NCBI GenBank assembly: GCA_016936295.1
Contig: JAFGYD010000215.1
Location: 1-64,000, forward strand
Reading direction: 5' to 3'
Source: Spirochaetales bacterium
GTDB taxonomy: Bacteria > Spirochaetota > Spirochaetia > DSM-2461
Length of the DNA: 64,000 bases
Positions within the stretch are counted from its first letter, which is position 1. Each line of letters starts with the position of its first letter. The notes below the pieces were generated by a model. It was not told where the DNA came from. It did no database searches and saw nothing but the letters and a program-made list of their open reading frames with translations. The position numbers and the translations under genes were made by a program. Below, in pieces: positions 48,823-58,616 of the stretch.

Positions 48823-50646
48823 ATGGACTATTTATTTTATAAATTTCTAGCGCCTCTTACTAGCTGTTTTCTATTACTCTCTATTGGAATAACTTTTAAA
48901 TATAAAAAAAATGGTACAGCAATTTATTTAATGTTTTATCAAATATTTGCACTGCTTTTTTTAATATCAAACTACTTGGAATTTATTACATCAAATCCTT
49001 TACTTATTGTCTTTTTCTCCCAGATTCAACATTTTTTTCTTATTGCTATCTCTCTATCATGGTTTGCTTTTGCCAGAAATTACAGTGGGTATAAAGAGAT
49101 CGTTACCATTCCTATGAGGCTAGTGATTTATTTAATTGCACTATTTCTAATTATTATAATTTTTACTAATCAGCAGCACCATCTTTTTTGGGAAGATATA
49201 AATTTTTTGGAGAAAAAAGGAGTAATAAAACTTGACCCAACATACGGACCGTTGTTCTGGGTAATTTCCGGCTTTGATTATACTTTTTTCATAGCTGGTG
49301 TTGTTTTTATTATTGTTGCTTTCGTTAGCGGAGGCTCACTCTTTAAGCATCAGGCAAAATTTATTATTTCTGGATTTGTTTTTCCTCTAATTTTTAATTT
49401 TATCTATATTTTTAAATTAATACCTAACTTTAATAAGGATTATTCTGCTATAGCATTTGGTCTAACAGGGTTACTTTTATTTATAGGAATTTACCGGTTT
49501 AAGCTTTTGCATTTTTCCCCTGTTTCTAGAAATATAGTACTTAATGATCTTTTAGAGGGGGTAGTAACCTTAGATTCTTATATGGCTATTATAGATTATA
49601 ACGAAGTGGCATCTAGAATTTTTAATTTAAATGAAACTTTGCTGGGATGCAATGTTGAGAATACAGATCTTGGAAAATTTCTTGGAGATAAATTAGTTTC
49701 GTTCATTGGTGATAATTCTATAAGTTTTACTAAAGAGTATAATTTAGAAACTTTTGATGTAAGAATAAAAACTATTTTATCTGCTACTAAAAAAAATAGA
49801 GTATATTTATTAAGTTTTAATGATATTACTGAACAAATGAAACTTTACAGGGAGTTAGAAAAAGCAAATTACCAGTTAAAAGAGATTCAATTGCAGTTAG
49901 TTCAAAATGAAAAAATGGCTCTTTTAGGGGAAGTTTCTGCTGGAATTGCCCACGAAATAAATAACCCATTAAGTTTTGTAAAGAGTAATTTTAGGGTTTT
50001 GGATAGATATATTGGGAAAATAGAAGAGCTATGCTGTGATGAAGATAGTTTAAAAAGTAAAAAATTGCATGAATTTACTAATGAGTTACGGGAAATAACC
50101 CAGGATTCAAACGAAGGAATAAATAGAATAAGCGATGTAGTAACAAATTTTTTAGGATTTTCCATGGGAAAAAGTAGTAGTAAAAATACTCTTTATAATA
50201 TTAATACGGGAATTAAAAGTACTCTTCTCATTGCTAAAAATATATTGAATAATATTGAAGTTACAACAGAATTAGAAACTGTCCCATCCTTTTATACTAC
50301 AGGGAATGAAATAAATCAGGTTTTACTTAATTTATTTACAAATGCAGCACAGGCTATAGATTCAAAGGTTGATGGTGGAGTTATAAAAGTTAAAACTTTT
50401 TTTGTTAATAATAGAATTATCTGTGAAGTCTCTGATAATGGGTCTCCTATTAAGGATAAAATTAAAGAGGATATTTTTAAACCTTTCTATACTACTAAAA
50501 TAGAAACTCATGGAACAGGGTTGGGTCATAGTCTTTCTCGTAATATTCTTGAAAAATCGTATAATGGTAAACTCTATCTTAAGGATTGTGTAGAAAAGGT
50601 CTTTGTCATAGAGATACCGTATCAAAACGATACGGTATCGGAGTAG
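48823..50646 (+). CDS. Membrane histidine kinase (7TM-type sensor, HisKA, HATPase)
   Basis: N-terminal multi-TM; GEVSAGIAHEINNPLSFVKSN H-box; NQVLLNLFTNAAQAI N-box; THGTGLGHSLSRNI. Confidence 0.92.
   Translation: MDYLFYKFLAPLTSCFLLLSIGITFKYKKNGTAIYLMFYQIFALLFLISNYLEFITSNPLLIVFFSQIQHFFLIAISLSWFAFARNYSGYKEIVTIPMRLVIYLIALFLIIIIFTNQQHHLFWEDINFLEKKGVIKLDPTYGPLFWVISGFDYTFFIAGVVFIIVAFVSGGSLFKHQAKFIISGFVFPLIFNFIYIFKLIPNFNKDYSAIAFGLTGLLLFIGIYRFKLLHFSPVSRNIVLNDLLEGVVTLDSYMAIIDYNEVASRIFNLNETLLGCNVENTDLGKFLGDKLVSFIGDNSISFTKEYNLETFDVRIKTILSATKKNRVYLLSFNDITEQMKLYRELEKANYQLKEIQLQLVQNEKMALLGEVSAGIAHEINNPLSFVKSNFRVLDRYIGKIEELCCDEDSLKSKKLHEFTNELREITQDSNEGINRISDVVTNFLGFSMGKSSSKNTLYNINTGIKSTLLIAKNILNNIEVTTELETVPSFYTTGNEINQVLLNLFTNAAQAIDSKVDGGVIKVKTFFVNNRIICEVSDNGSPIKDKIKEDIFKPFYTTKIETHGTGLGHSLSRNILEKSYNGKLYLKDCVEKVFVIEIPYQNDTVSE
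50613..50639. repeat. Perfect inverted repeat / tandem GATACNGTATC
   Basis: GATACCGTATC-AAAAC-GATACGGTATC at the 3' end of the kinase ORF. Confidence 0.85.
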
Positions 50647-50648
50647 TT

Positions 50649-51428
50649 TTACATACTTTTATGATAGTGATAAAATCTCTCTTCTATTTCACTAGGAGAT
50701 GGCATTGGATAATATTTATACTCATTCTCTGATGCAAAAGCAAAACCATGTCTTATTAATCTGGAAGGAAATTCATGAAATGAGGAATGAAGTCTAATTC
50801 CCTTGGAAATTTTATTTGGATTAGTCATAATTTCATCTATTGCATTATTTAATATTGCAGGATGAACTCCTGTAACAGGTGAAGGAATTAATGGGTGTTC
50901 TTTAAAATCCTTTTGAAACTCAATAGCGTCGAATTCAATCTGTGTATAAAAGCATTTTGGAGCACCCTTAGTTGGGTTTTTAGCTAAATTTTGCCCATAC
51001 TCTATAAAACTTTCTGTTGAAACAGCAAGTATTTTTAGTGGAGTTATACCTGCGAATATTTTAAAAGCCGAAGGGTTTTTATGTGCTTCATACGGTGCAG
51101 ATTCCAGTTCCATAACTGCACCTGTAGAGTTTGCTAAATATAATTTTTTTATTGCGGAAAATTCTATATGTTCCAAAACTCTGTAGGCAGATATAAACTT
51201 TGTTGCTTTAGGTCGCCCATCATCGTGTGGAACTAATTGATCTAATGCCCAATCAATTTTAAAGTATGGGTTTCTGTACTCTACATCAATTTCAGCAAAA
51301 ATAAGTCTCCCATTGTAGTGCTGACTGCTTCCAGTTAAGTAGTGCTTTCCTAATTGTTCGGGATGAAGACTCGATGCTATTAGAAAATTATTCGGATGAA
51401 GAATCATGTATAAATGTTTTTCACTCAT
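50649..51428 (-). CDS. Conserved-looking protein of unknown function
   Basis: Long ORF between well-supported genes; no recognised domain. Confidence 0.75.
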   Translation of the reverse strand: MSEKHLYMILHPNNFLIASSLHPEQLGKHYLTGSSQHYNGRLIFAEIDVEYRNPYFKIDWALDQLVPHDDGRPKATKFISAYRVLEHIEFSAIKKLYLANSTGAVMELESAPYEAHKNPSAFKIFAGITPLKILAVSTESFIEYGQNLAKNPTKGAPKCFYTQIEFDAIEFQKDFKEHPLIPSPVTGVHPAILNNAIDEIMTNPNKISKGIRLHSSFHEFPSRLIRHGFAFASENEYKYYPMPSPSEIEERFYHYHKSM

Positions 51429-51431
51429 TTT

Positions 51432-53492
51432 TTACCCCCAAAATACATTTAACATAGGTGCAATTACTAATGAAATTACAGCCATAAGTTTAATTAAAAT
51501 ATTAAGTGATGGACCTGCAGTATCTTTAAATGGATCTCCCACAGTATCCCCTACAACTGAAGCTTTATACATCTCTTCTGTTTTTTGAACAGTTTTATCT
51601 GCCTCAATCATTTTTTTTGCGTTATCCCACGCACCCCCGGAATTCGACATAAAGGTAGCCATTAGTACACCAGAAGCAGTTACTCCTACAAGAAGTCCCG
51701 CTAACATATTTGGTCCACCAGTAAAACCAATTAAAACTGGGGTTAATATAGCAATAATTCCAGGAGGCATCATTTTGTTTAACGCGGATTTTGTACTAAT
51801 ATCTACACATTTTTTGTAATCAGGGATCTCTGTTCCCTCGATAATCCCTTTTTTCTCTTTAAATTGTCTTCTAACCTCTTCAATCATATCAAATGCAGCT
51901 TTTCCTACAGCATCAATAGCTAGAGCGGAAAATAGAAAGGGAATCATAGCCCCAATAAAGACTCCTGCAAGAACTTTTGTATCTATAAGGTTAATAACCT
52001 CTATTCCGCATATTTCCTGAAATGAAGCAAAAAGAATTATAGATGTTAATGCTGCAGAACCTATTGCAAATCCTTTTCCTATTGCGGCAGTTGTGTTTCC
52101 AACCGCATCAAGTTCATCGGTTCTCTCTCTAACTATTTTAGGAAATTCAGCCATTACTGCTAAACCACCAGCATTGTCGGCAATAGGTCCATAGGCATCG
52201 ACCGCAAGTTGTATGCTTAATGTTAAAAGCATTCCTAAAGCACTTATTCCTACACCATAGAATCCAGCTAATTTATGGGAAATTAAAATAGCCGCAGCAA
52301 TAATTAGAATAGGAGCTACAGTTGATAACATTCCTACTCCAAGTCCACTTATTATATTAGTTGCAGAACCTGTTTTACACGCTTTAACAATTTTTTTAAC
52401 AGGACCCGTTCCTGTACCAGTAAACATCTCGGTACTAATTCCTATGCATACTCCAGCTGCCAACCCGGTAATAGTTGCTACAAATATATCTAGGTAATTA
52501 GAACCACTATTAAAGGTTTCGTTTTTAAAAATTAAATATGAAACAGGAAGTATTATAATTGTTGTTAAAAAAGCAGCACCAAATGTTCCTGTGTTTAAAG
52601 CTTTTTGTGGAGATTTTCCATCTTTAACTTTCACAAAGTACATTCCAATAATTGATGCCACTGCACCAATTCCAACTATGATTAATGGAAAAAATGCCAA
52701 TTTTAATTGTATTGTATCCGATGCCACGGCACTAATTCCAAGGATCATAGCTCCAACAATTGAACCAACAAATGACTCAAATAAGTCTGCACCCATTCCC
52801 GCAACATCACCAACATTGTCACCAACATTATCCGCAATAGTCGCTGGATTTCTTGGATCATCTTCAGGTATACCAGCTTCTACTTTTCCAACCAAGTCTG
52901 CGCCTACATCTGCTGCTTTGGTATATATACCTCCACCAACACGGGCAAATAGAGCAACAGATGATGCTCCTAATGAGTATCCTGTTAAAATTGGAAAGAT
53001 TATATTTTTTAAAGTAGTATTCTCCATCCCTAACATTGTTGTTGTAATTACTAATATAATAAAAAGCCCAAGTAGTGCTAAACCTGTAACCGTTAATCCC
53101 ATTACAGAACCACCAGTAAATGCAACTTTTAAACCACTATTTAAACTTTTTTCAGCAGCTGTTGTTGTCCGTGAATTGCTGGCAGTTGCTACTTTCATTC
53201 CTATATAACCAGCAAATCCAGAACAAAATGCACCAAGCATAAAACTTATAAACTGAAGTTTGATATAACCTTTGTTTCCTATTCCAAGAAAAAGAGCTAC
53301 CACAAGAATAAAAGGGATTAGTATTTTATACTCCCGTTTTAAAAATGCCATAGCTCCATCAGAAATATGTCCTGCAATATCCTTTAATTTTCCCTCTTTT
53401 ATTGGCTGCTTATAGATCCATTTTGTCCTTAGTAAAGCAAAACCCAGGGTAATAATTGATGTTGCAAGGGCAATAAAAATAACCCAACTCAT
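51432..53492 (-). CDS. hppA: Membrane-bound ion-translocating pyrophosphatase, K+-dependent type predicted
   Basis: [45 protein letters not shown] (Ala in the position that is Lys in K+-independent enzymes). Start MSWV at 53492. Confidence 0.94.
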   Translation of the reverse strand: MSWVIFIALATSIITLGFALLRTKWIYKQPIKEGKLKDIAGHISDGAMAFLKREYKILIPFILVVALFLGIGNKGYIKLQFISFMLGAFCSGFAGYIGMKVATASNSRTTTAAEKSLNSGLKVAFTGGSVMGLTVTGLALLGLFIILVITTTMLGMENTTLKNIIFPILTGYSLGASSVALFARVGGGIYTKAADVGADLVGKVEAGIPEDDPRNPATIADNVGDNVGDVAGMGADLFESFVGSIVGAMILGISAVASDTIQLKLAFFPLIIVGIGAVASIIGMYFVKVKDGKSPQKALNTGTFGAAFLTTIIILPVSYLIFKNETFNSGSNYLDIFVATITGLAAGVCIGISTEMFTGTGTGPVKKIVKACKTGSATNIISGLGVGMLSTVAPILIIAAAILISHKLAGFYGVGISALGMLLTLSIQLAVDAYGPIADNAGGLAVMAEFPKIVRERTDELDAVGNTTAAIGKGFAIGSAALTSIILFASFQEICGIEVINLIDTKVLAGVFIGAMIPFLFSALAIDAVGKAAFDMIEEVRRQFKEKKGIIEGTEIPDYKKCVDISTKSALNKMMPPGIIAILTPVLIGFTGGPNMLAGLLVGVTASGVLMATFMSNSGGAWDNAKKMIEADKTVQKTEEMYKASVVGDTVGDPFKDTAGPSLNILIKLMAVISLVIAPMLNVFWG

Positions 53493-53618
53493 TTTTTTCT
53501 CCTTTATGTATTCATTATTAGTCGCACTAATACTATATATTAGGAATTCTAAATTTGCCAAAATAAAAATATATTAGTATATTCTGTTTAAATATAAATT
53601 AGAGAGGATTTCAAAGCG

Positions 53619-55481
53619 ATGTCACATCAGCAGTTTAAAACAGAAGTTAACGATCTGTTACAACTTATTACACACTCACTTTATTCACATAGTGAGATTT
53701 TTTTAAGAGAGTTAGTGTCAAACTCTTCAGATGCTCTAGACAAATTAAAATACCTTACATTGACAGATGAAAATTTAAAGAATTTGGAATTTGATCCAAG
53801 AATAGATATCGAGTTAGACGAAGCTAACCATAAGGTATTTACTGTTAGAGATAATGGTATCGGTATGAATAAAGAGGATTTAGTAAGTTCTTTAGGAACT
53901 ATAGCTAGATCGGGAACTAAAAACTTTTTAAAAAATCTTTCTGAAGAAGCAAAAAAAGATTCTAATTTAATTGGACAATTTGGGGTTGGTTTCTATTCTG
54001 TATTCATGATAGCAGATAAAGCTGAAGTTATTTCAAAAAAAGCAGGAGAAGAGCAGGCTTGGAAGTGGACAAGTGATGGAAAAACAGGTTTTGATATAGA
54101 AGAAGCTGAAAGAGATACCCACGGAACAACTATTATTCTTCATTTAAATGATAATGGAAAAGAGTACGATAACAGATGGCAAGTAGAACAGATAACTAAA
54201 AAATACTCTAACCATATAGCTTTCCCTATTTACCTGCATTATGAAAAAACTGAGTATGGAAAAGAAGGGGAAGAACCAACAAAAACCCCTACTGTTGAAC
54301 AAATTAACTCTGCTTCTGCTCTTTGGAGAAAGTCTAAAAATGATTTAAAACCAGAAGATTACAATGAATTTTACAAAACAATTTCTAACGATTACCAGGA
54401 CCCTATGCACCATATTCATACCAGAGCAGAAGGTCAGTTAGAGTATAATACACTATTTTACTTTCCAAAAAATGCACCTATGGATATGTTTCAAGCAGAC
54501 TATAGACCGGGTGTTAAATTATATGTTAAAAGAGTTTTTATTACAGATGATGATAAAGAACTTCTACCAACATATTTAAGATGGGTTAGGGGAATTATCG
54601 ATTCCGAAGATTTACCATTAAATGTAAGCAGGGAACTTTTACAAAAAAATAAAATATTATCTAATATTAAAACAGCTTCTACAAAAAAAATATTAGCAGA
54701 AATTCAAAAATTACAATCAAATGAGAGTAAATATAAAGAGTTTATTAATGAGTATAATAGACCATTAAAAGAAGGTTTATATTCAGACTATGCTAATAAA
54801 GATGTTCTGTTAGAAATTGTTCGATTTAAATCAACTGCGGTTGAAGGTTGGACAAGTTTTAAAGAGTATAAAGAGAGAATGCCTGAAGGTCAAAAATCAA
54901 TCTACTACATTACAGGTGATAATGAAACTTTATTAAGAAAATCTCCACTTCTAGAAGCTTATAGAAGCAAGAATATAGAAGTATTAATTATGGATAACGA
55001 GATTGATGAAGTTGTTATTCCTATGATTGGAAAATATGAAGATATTGATCTTAAGGCTGTAAATAAATCTGGTTCTACCGATGAATTAAAAACAGATGAG
55101 GACAAGAAAACTGAAAAGGAATTAGAACCTCTACTTAAAAAAATTAAAGATGTATTAGGTGATAACGTTAAAGATGTTGTAGCTTCTTCAAGATTAACAG
55201 ATTCTCCATCCTGTGTTGTTGCAGATGAAAATGATCCAACAGCACAAATGGCGCAAATGATGAAAGCTATGGGTCAGCCAATTCCTGATGTTGTACCAGT
55301 TCTGGAGATTAATCCAAACCATGAGATCATTAAAAAGTTAACAGACAGTTCTGATAAAGAACTTTTAGAAGACATAAGCTTCTTACTACTTGATCAGGCG
55401 CTTTTAGTAGAGGGAACTCCGCTTAAAGATCCATCGGCATTTAGTATCCGTCTAAATAAAATTCTTAAAATGGCTCTATAG
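53619..55481 (+). CDS. htpG: Hsp90-family chaperone HtpG
   Basis: QFKTEVNDLLQLITHSLYSHSEIFLRELVSNSSDALDKL; DNGIGM; GQFGVGFYS. Confidence 0.97.
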   Translation: MSHQQFKTEVNDLLQLITHSLYSHSEIFLRELVSNSSDALDKLKYLTLTDENLKNLEFDPRIDIELDEANHKVFTVRDNGIGMNKEDLVSSLGTIARSGTKNFLKNLSEEAKKDSNLIGQFGVGFYSVFMIADKAEVISKKAGEEQAWKWTSDGKTGFDIEEAERDTHGTTIILHLNDNGKEYDNRWQVEQITKKYSNHIAFPIYLHYEKTEYGKEGEEPTKTPTVEQINSASALWRKSKNDLKPEDYNEFYKTISNDYQDPMHHIHTRAEGQLEYNTLFYFPKNAPMDMFQADYRPGVKLYVKRVFITDDDKELLPTYLRWVRGIIDSEDLPLNVSRELLQKNKILSNIKTASTKKILAEIQKLQSNESKYKEFINEYNRPLKEGLYSDYANKDVLLEIVRFKSTAVEGWTSFKEYKERMPEGQKSIYYITGDNETLLRKSPLLEAYRSKNIEVLIMDNEIDEVVIPMIGKYEDIDLKAVNKSGSTDELKTDEDKKTEKELEPLLKKIKDVLGDNVKDVVASSRLTDSPSCVVADENDPTAQMAQMMKAMGQPIPDVVPVLEINPNHEIIKKLTDSSDKELLEDISFLLLDQALLVEGTPLKDPSAFSIRLNKILKMAL

Positions 55482-55488
55482 TTCATTA

Positions 55489-55514
55489 CCCCCCTTATTA
55501 TTGATAGGGGGGCT
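55489..55514 (+). terminator. Probable terminator after htpG
   Basis: CCCCCC-TTATTATTGATA-GGGGGG hairpin, only weak downstream T-richness. Confidence 0.55.
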
Positions 55515-55577
55515 CTATTACATTTATTTAAAAATTATGTTACTGTTTTATCGTTTTAAAACAAAACGGAGGGTTCT

Positions 55578-56120
55578 ATGAACTTAGCAAATAAATTAAC
55601 CTTAAGCAGAATATTTATGATTCCAATTTTCATATATTTTTTGCAATTAAATACAGACAATGGAATCCTTATTTCGGGTGTTGTATTTATTCTCGCATCA
55701 ATTACAGATTTTTTTGATGGTTACATTGCCAGATCTAGAAATATGGTAACAAAATTTGGGAAATTTATGGATCCTTTAGCTGATAAATTGTTAGTAATTT
55801 CTGCATTTATATATTTTGTAGCCCTGGGAATGGTTCCTGCTTGGGCCGTTATTCTTATTATTTCTAGAGAATTAATTGTATCAATTTTTAGAGCTATTGC
55901 AGCTGCAGATGGTGTTGTTATCGCCGCAGGATCACTTGGTAAATTTAAGACTGTAAGTCAAATGATTACAATAATTTCATACTGCCTACTTCCTCTTTAT
56001 AGAGACTATGTGCTTTTCCCTCTTCCTTTAATTTTATTCTATATTTGTACTTTTTTCACTATACTTTCGGGAATTGACTATATAGTAAGAAATAAAAATG
56101 TATTAAAAGATGTAAATTAG
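55578..56120 (+). CDS. pgsA: CDP-diacylglycerol-glycerol-3-phosphate 3-phosphatidyltransferase
   Basis: CDP-alcohol phosphotransferase motif DFFDGYIARSRNMVTKFGKFMDPLADKLL. Confidence 0.94.
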   Translation: MNLANKLTLSRIFMIPIFIYFLQLNTDNGILISGVVFILASITDFFDGYIARSRNMVTKFGKFMDPLADKLLVISAFIYFVALGMVPAWAVILIISRELIVSIFRAIAAADGVVIAAGSLGKFKTVSQMITIISYCLLPLYRDYVLFPLPLILFYICTFFTILSGIDYIVRNKNVLKDVN

Positions 56121-57190
56121 AAATTATTTTCCCTTACATATCTTTCTATTTCTCCTGCAATTTTATTTAGGGGTAGTACAATATTTGCTGCCCCGTATTC
56201 TACGGCTTTCCCTGGCATACCCCATACAATACTCGATTCCTGATCTTGAACAATGTTATAACTTCCGTTATCTTTCATCTCTTTCATAGCCTTTGAACCA
56301 TCGTCTCCCATTCCTGTAAGCATAACGCCAATAACATTTCGTCCTGCATAATTAGCAGCCGAGTTAAAAAGAACTGTAACAGAAGGGCAGTGATAATGGA
56401 CTTTGGGCCCTTTTCTTAATTTTATATAGTATTTTGCTCCTTTTGATTCAATAGAGCAATGCTCCTCACCAGGCGATATGTATACAAAACCTCTTTGTAT
56501 TCTATCTCCATCTTTGGCAAGTTTTACTGTAAGTTTTTTTACGGCATTATTTAATCTATCAGCAAATTGCTGTGAGAAATTAAGGGGTAGGTGTTGCACA
56601 ATCACAATTCCGGGTATATCTGCTGGTAAATCTTCCAATATGTCTTTAATTGCAGTTGTACCCCCAGTGGATGATCCAATAACAATAAGTTTTTCAGTTG
56701 TGTGTCTATTACTTGTAAATTCCTTAGATGACTCTTCACTTTTTCTTTCAATCTTGTTCTCTTGAGACTTATACTGTTTGATAAGTTTATTTTTTACGGT
56801 ACTAGATCCTGCGTTAAGAATTGCTTGTACAATATCCCCCTTTAAATTTTCTAATTGAAGTAGATCATCGGGTTTAGCAAGAACATCAAAAGCTCCTAGT
56901 TCAAAAGCTTGAAGTGTTATATTTGCGTTCTTTTGTGTTAAAGAAGATAGAATTATAACTGGAGTTGGTTTTGCCTGCATAAGTTTGTCTAAGAATGTTA
57001 ATCCATCCATTCTAGGCATCTCAATATCTAGTATTATTACATCTACATCGTATTTTTTTAACTTATCCACCGCAAATATAGGATCAAATGCTGTGTCTAC
57101 CAAATGCATTCCTGGCGATTCATTTATAATATCAGTTAGAACTCTTCTAACTAATGCCGAATCATCTACAACTAAAACTCTAATACTCAT
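56117..57190 (-). CDS. cheB: CheB methylesterase (canonical receiver)
   Basis: VVDDSALVR..VIILDIEMPRMDG; GSSTGGT; VQHLP; LTGMGDDG. Confidence 0.95.
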   Translation of the reverse strand: MSIRVLVVDDSALVRRVLTDIINESPGMHLVDTAFDPIFAVDKLKKYDVDVIILDIEMPRMDGLTFLDKLMQAKPTPVIILSSLTQKNANITLQAFELGAFDVLAKPDDLLQLENLKGDIVQAILNAGSSTVKNKLIKQYKSQENKIERKSEESSKEFTSNRHTTEKLIVIGSSTGGTTAIKDILEDLPADIPGIVIVQHLPLNFSQQFADRLNNAVKKLTVKLAKDGDRIQRGFVYISPGEEHCSIESKGAKYYIKLRKGPKVHYHCPSVTVLFNSAANYAGRNVIGVMLTGMGDDGSKAMKEMKDNGSYNIVQDQESSIVWGMPGKAVEYGAANIVLPLNKIAGEIERYVRENNF

Positions 57191-57192
57191 TT

Positions 57193-58011
57193 TTAAATCC
57201 TTTTATATATTGTTTTCCCTACTAGTGAAAACATGTCAGAAATACCAGCTAGTGTTTCACTATGGCCTAAAATAAGGTACCCACCAGGTTTTATATATTT
57301 ATGTAATTTATTTACTAAATTAATTTTTGTCTCTGAATCAAAGTATATAATTACGTTTCTAAGAAATATAACATCCATCAATGGTAGGTTATATGTATTG
57401 TCACTAAGATTTAGTCTAAAAAACTTAATTTTTTGTATTAATTCTGGTTTAATTAATACTAATCCTTCTTTTTCATTGTTGCCTTTTAGGAAATATTTAT
57501 TTCTTATTGGTGTAGGAATATTTTCAATCTCATTGATATCGTAAACTCCTGTAGATGCAGTTTTTAACACATTTCTTGAGATATCTGAAGCAAACAATGA
57601 GTAATTTAATTTTTTATTATTACCTAGTTCGTACTCTTTGATTGTCATTAGGATCGAATATATCTCCTGCCCTGTGGAAGATGCTGCTGACCATATATTT
57701 AAAGAATTTTGATTGTTTGGTAATATCTCTTCTCTTAAAAAATCGAAATGATGAGACTCTCTAAAAAATAGAGTGTAGTTAGTTGATATAATATCTATCA
57801 TTGTTTGGAATTCTTCACCATAATTATCTCTTTTTAAGAGCTCTATATATTCTGAAATTGTAGGTATCTCTAATTTTCTAATCCTTTTGGAAAGTCTGGA
57901 TAAAACAAGAGATTTCTTTTTTTCTGTTAGGTTTATATTTGCATAGGAGTAAACTTCTTTTGAAATGTAGTTAAAATCTTCGTCGGTTAGATGATACATA
58001 AATCTCCTCAA
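57193..58011 (-). CDS. cheR: CheR methyltransferase
   Basis: FFRESHHFDFLRE, WSAASSTGQEIYSI, VIFLRNVIIYF. Confidence 0.94.
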   Translation of the reverse strand: MRRFMYHLTDEDFNYISKEVYSYANINLTEKKKSLVLSRLSKRIRKLEIPTISEYIELLKRDNYGEEFQTMIDIISTNYTLFFRESHHFDFLREEILPNNQNSLNIWSAASSTGQEIYSILMTIKEYELGNNKKLNYSLFASDISRNVLKTASTGVYDINEIENIPTPIRNKYFLKGNNEKEGLVLIKPELIQKIKFFRLNLSDNTYNLPLMDVIFLRNVIIYFDSETKINLVNKLHKYIKPGGYLILGHSETLAGISDMFSLVGKTIYKRI

Positions 58012-58616
58012 TAAAGTGTAATATCTGGTTTGAATTTTAATTCTTTAAGTTTTTCTTTATACTTTAGCTCTTCTTTTATTACACGGTCTGTAATTATTTT
58101 CTTAACAAAAACAGAGCTTGTTCCTGTTAAAAAGTAAATTCTTCTCCCATAAGTATCGCTTACGCTTTCATTTTCAATCGTTATTTGTTCTGTATTTAAA
58201 TAGGATTTTGCAAATTTTATATTTTGCTCTCCTATAGATGGTTTTTTAGTCATGTTGCTAAGTATTTGTCCCCCACCAAAGATTTTTGCCCGTAAATTCC
58301 TTCTCTCTGCCCCTTTCTTCTGCATCATATAAATTAATACATCCATAGACTCAATACCATACATCATAGCTTTATCTGATATATGTGATATATTTAAATG
58401 AAGATCTTTAGTTATTAATTCATTTATATTTAAAGATCCCTCTGGCAACATAAAATGATTCATCCCTGCAATATTATTCTCTAAGTCGTATAAACACACA
58501 GCTACACAAGATCCAAGGATTGTTGTTATTATCTCCTTAGAACTACTTATATAATACTCTCCTGGGTAGATAGTTATAACTTCGCTTTTAAATCTATGAT
58601 CATAGGATTTATGCAT
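58008..58616 (-). CDS. cheD: CheD chemoreceptor deamidase
   Basis: TILGSCVAVCLYD, GMNHFMLPE, AKIFGGGQ. Confidence 0.92.
   Translation of the reverse strand: MHKSYDHRFKSEVITIYPGEYYISSSKEIITTILGSCVAVCLYDLENNIAGMNHFMLPEGSLNINELITKDLHLNISHISDKAMMYGIESMDVLIYMMQKKGAERRNLRAKIFGGGQILSNMTKKPSIGEQNIKFAKSYLNTEQITIENESVSDTYGRRIYFLTGTSSVFVKKIITDRVIKEELKYKEKLKELKFKPDITLY

Noticed and set aside
52591-53208. 205-aa plus-strand ORF inside hppA
   Set aside because: Antisense shadow ORF of the highly conserved pyrophosphatase gene; composition typical of reverse-complement reading.
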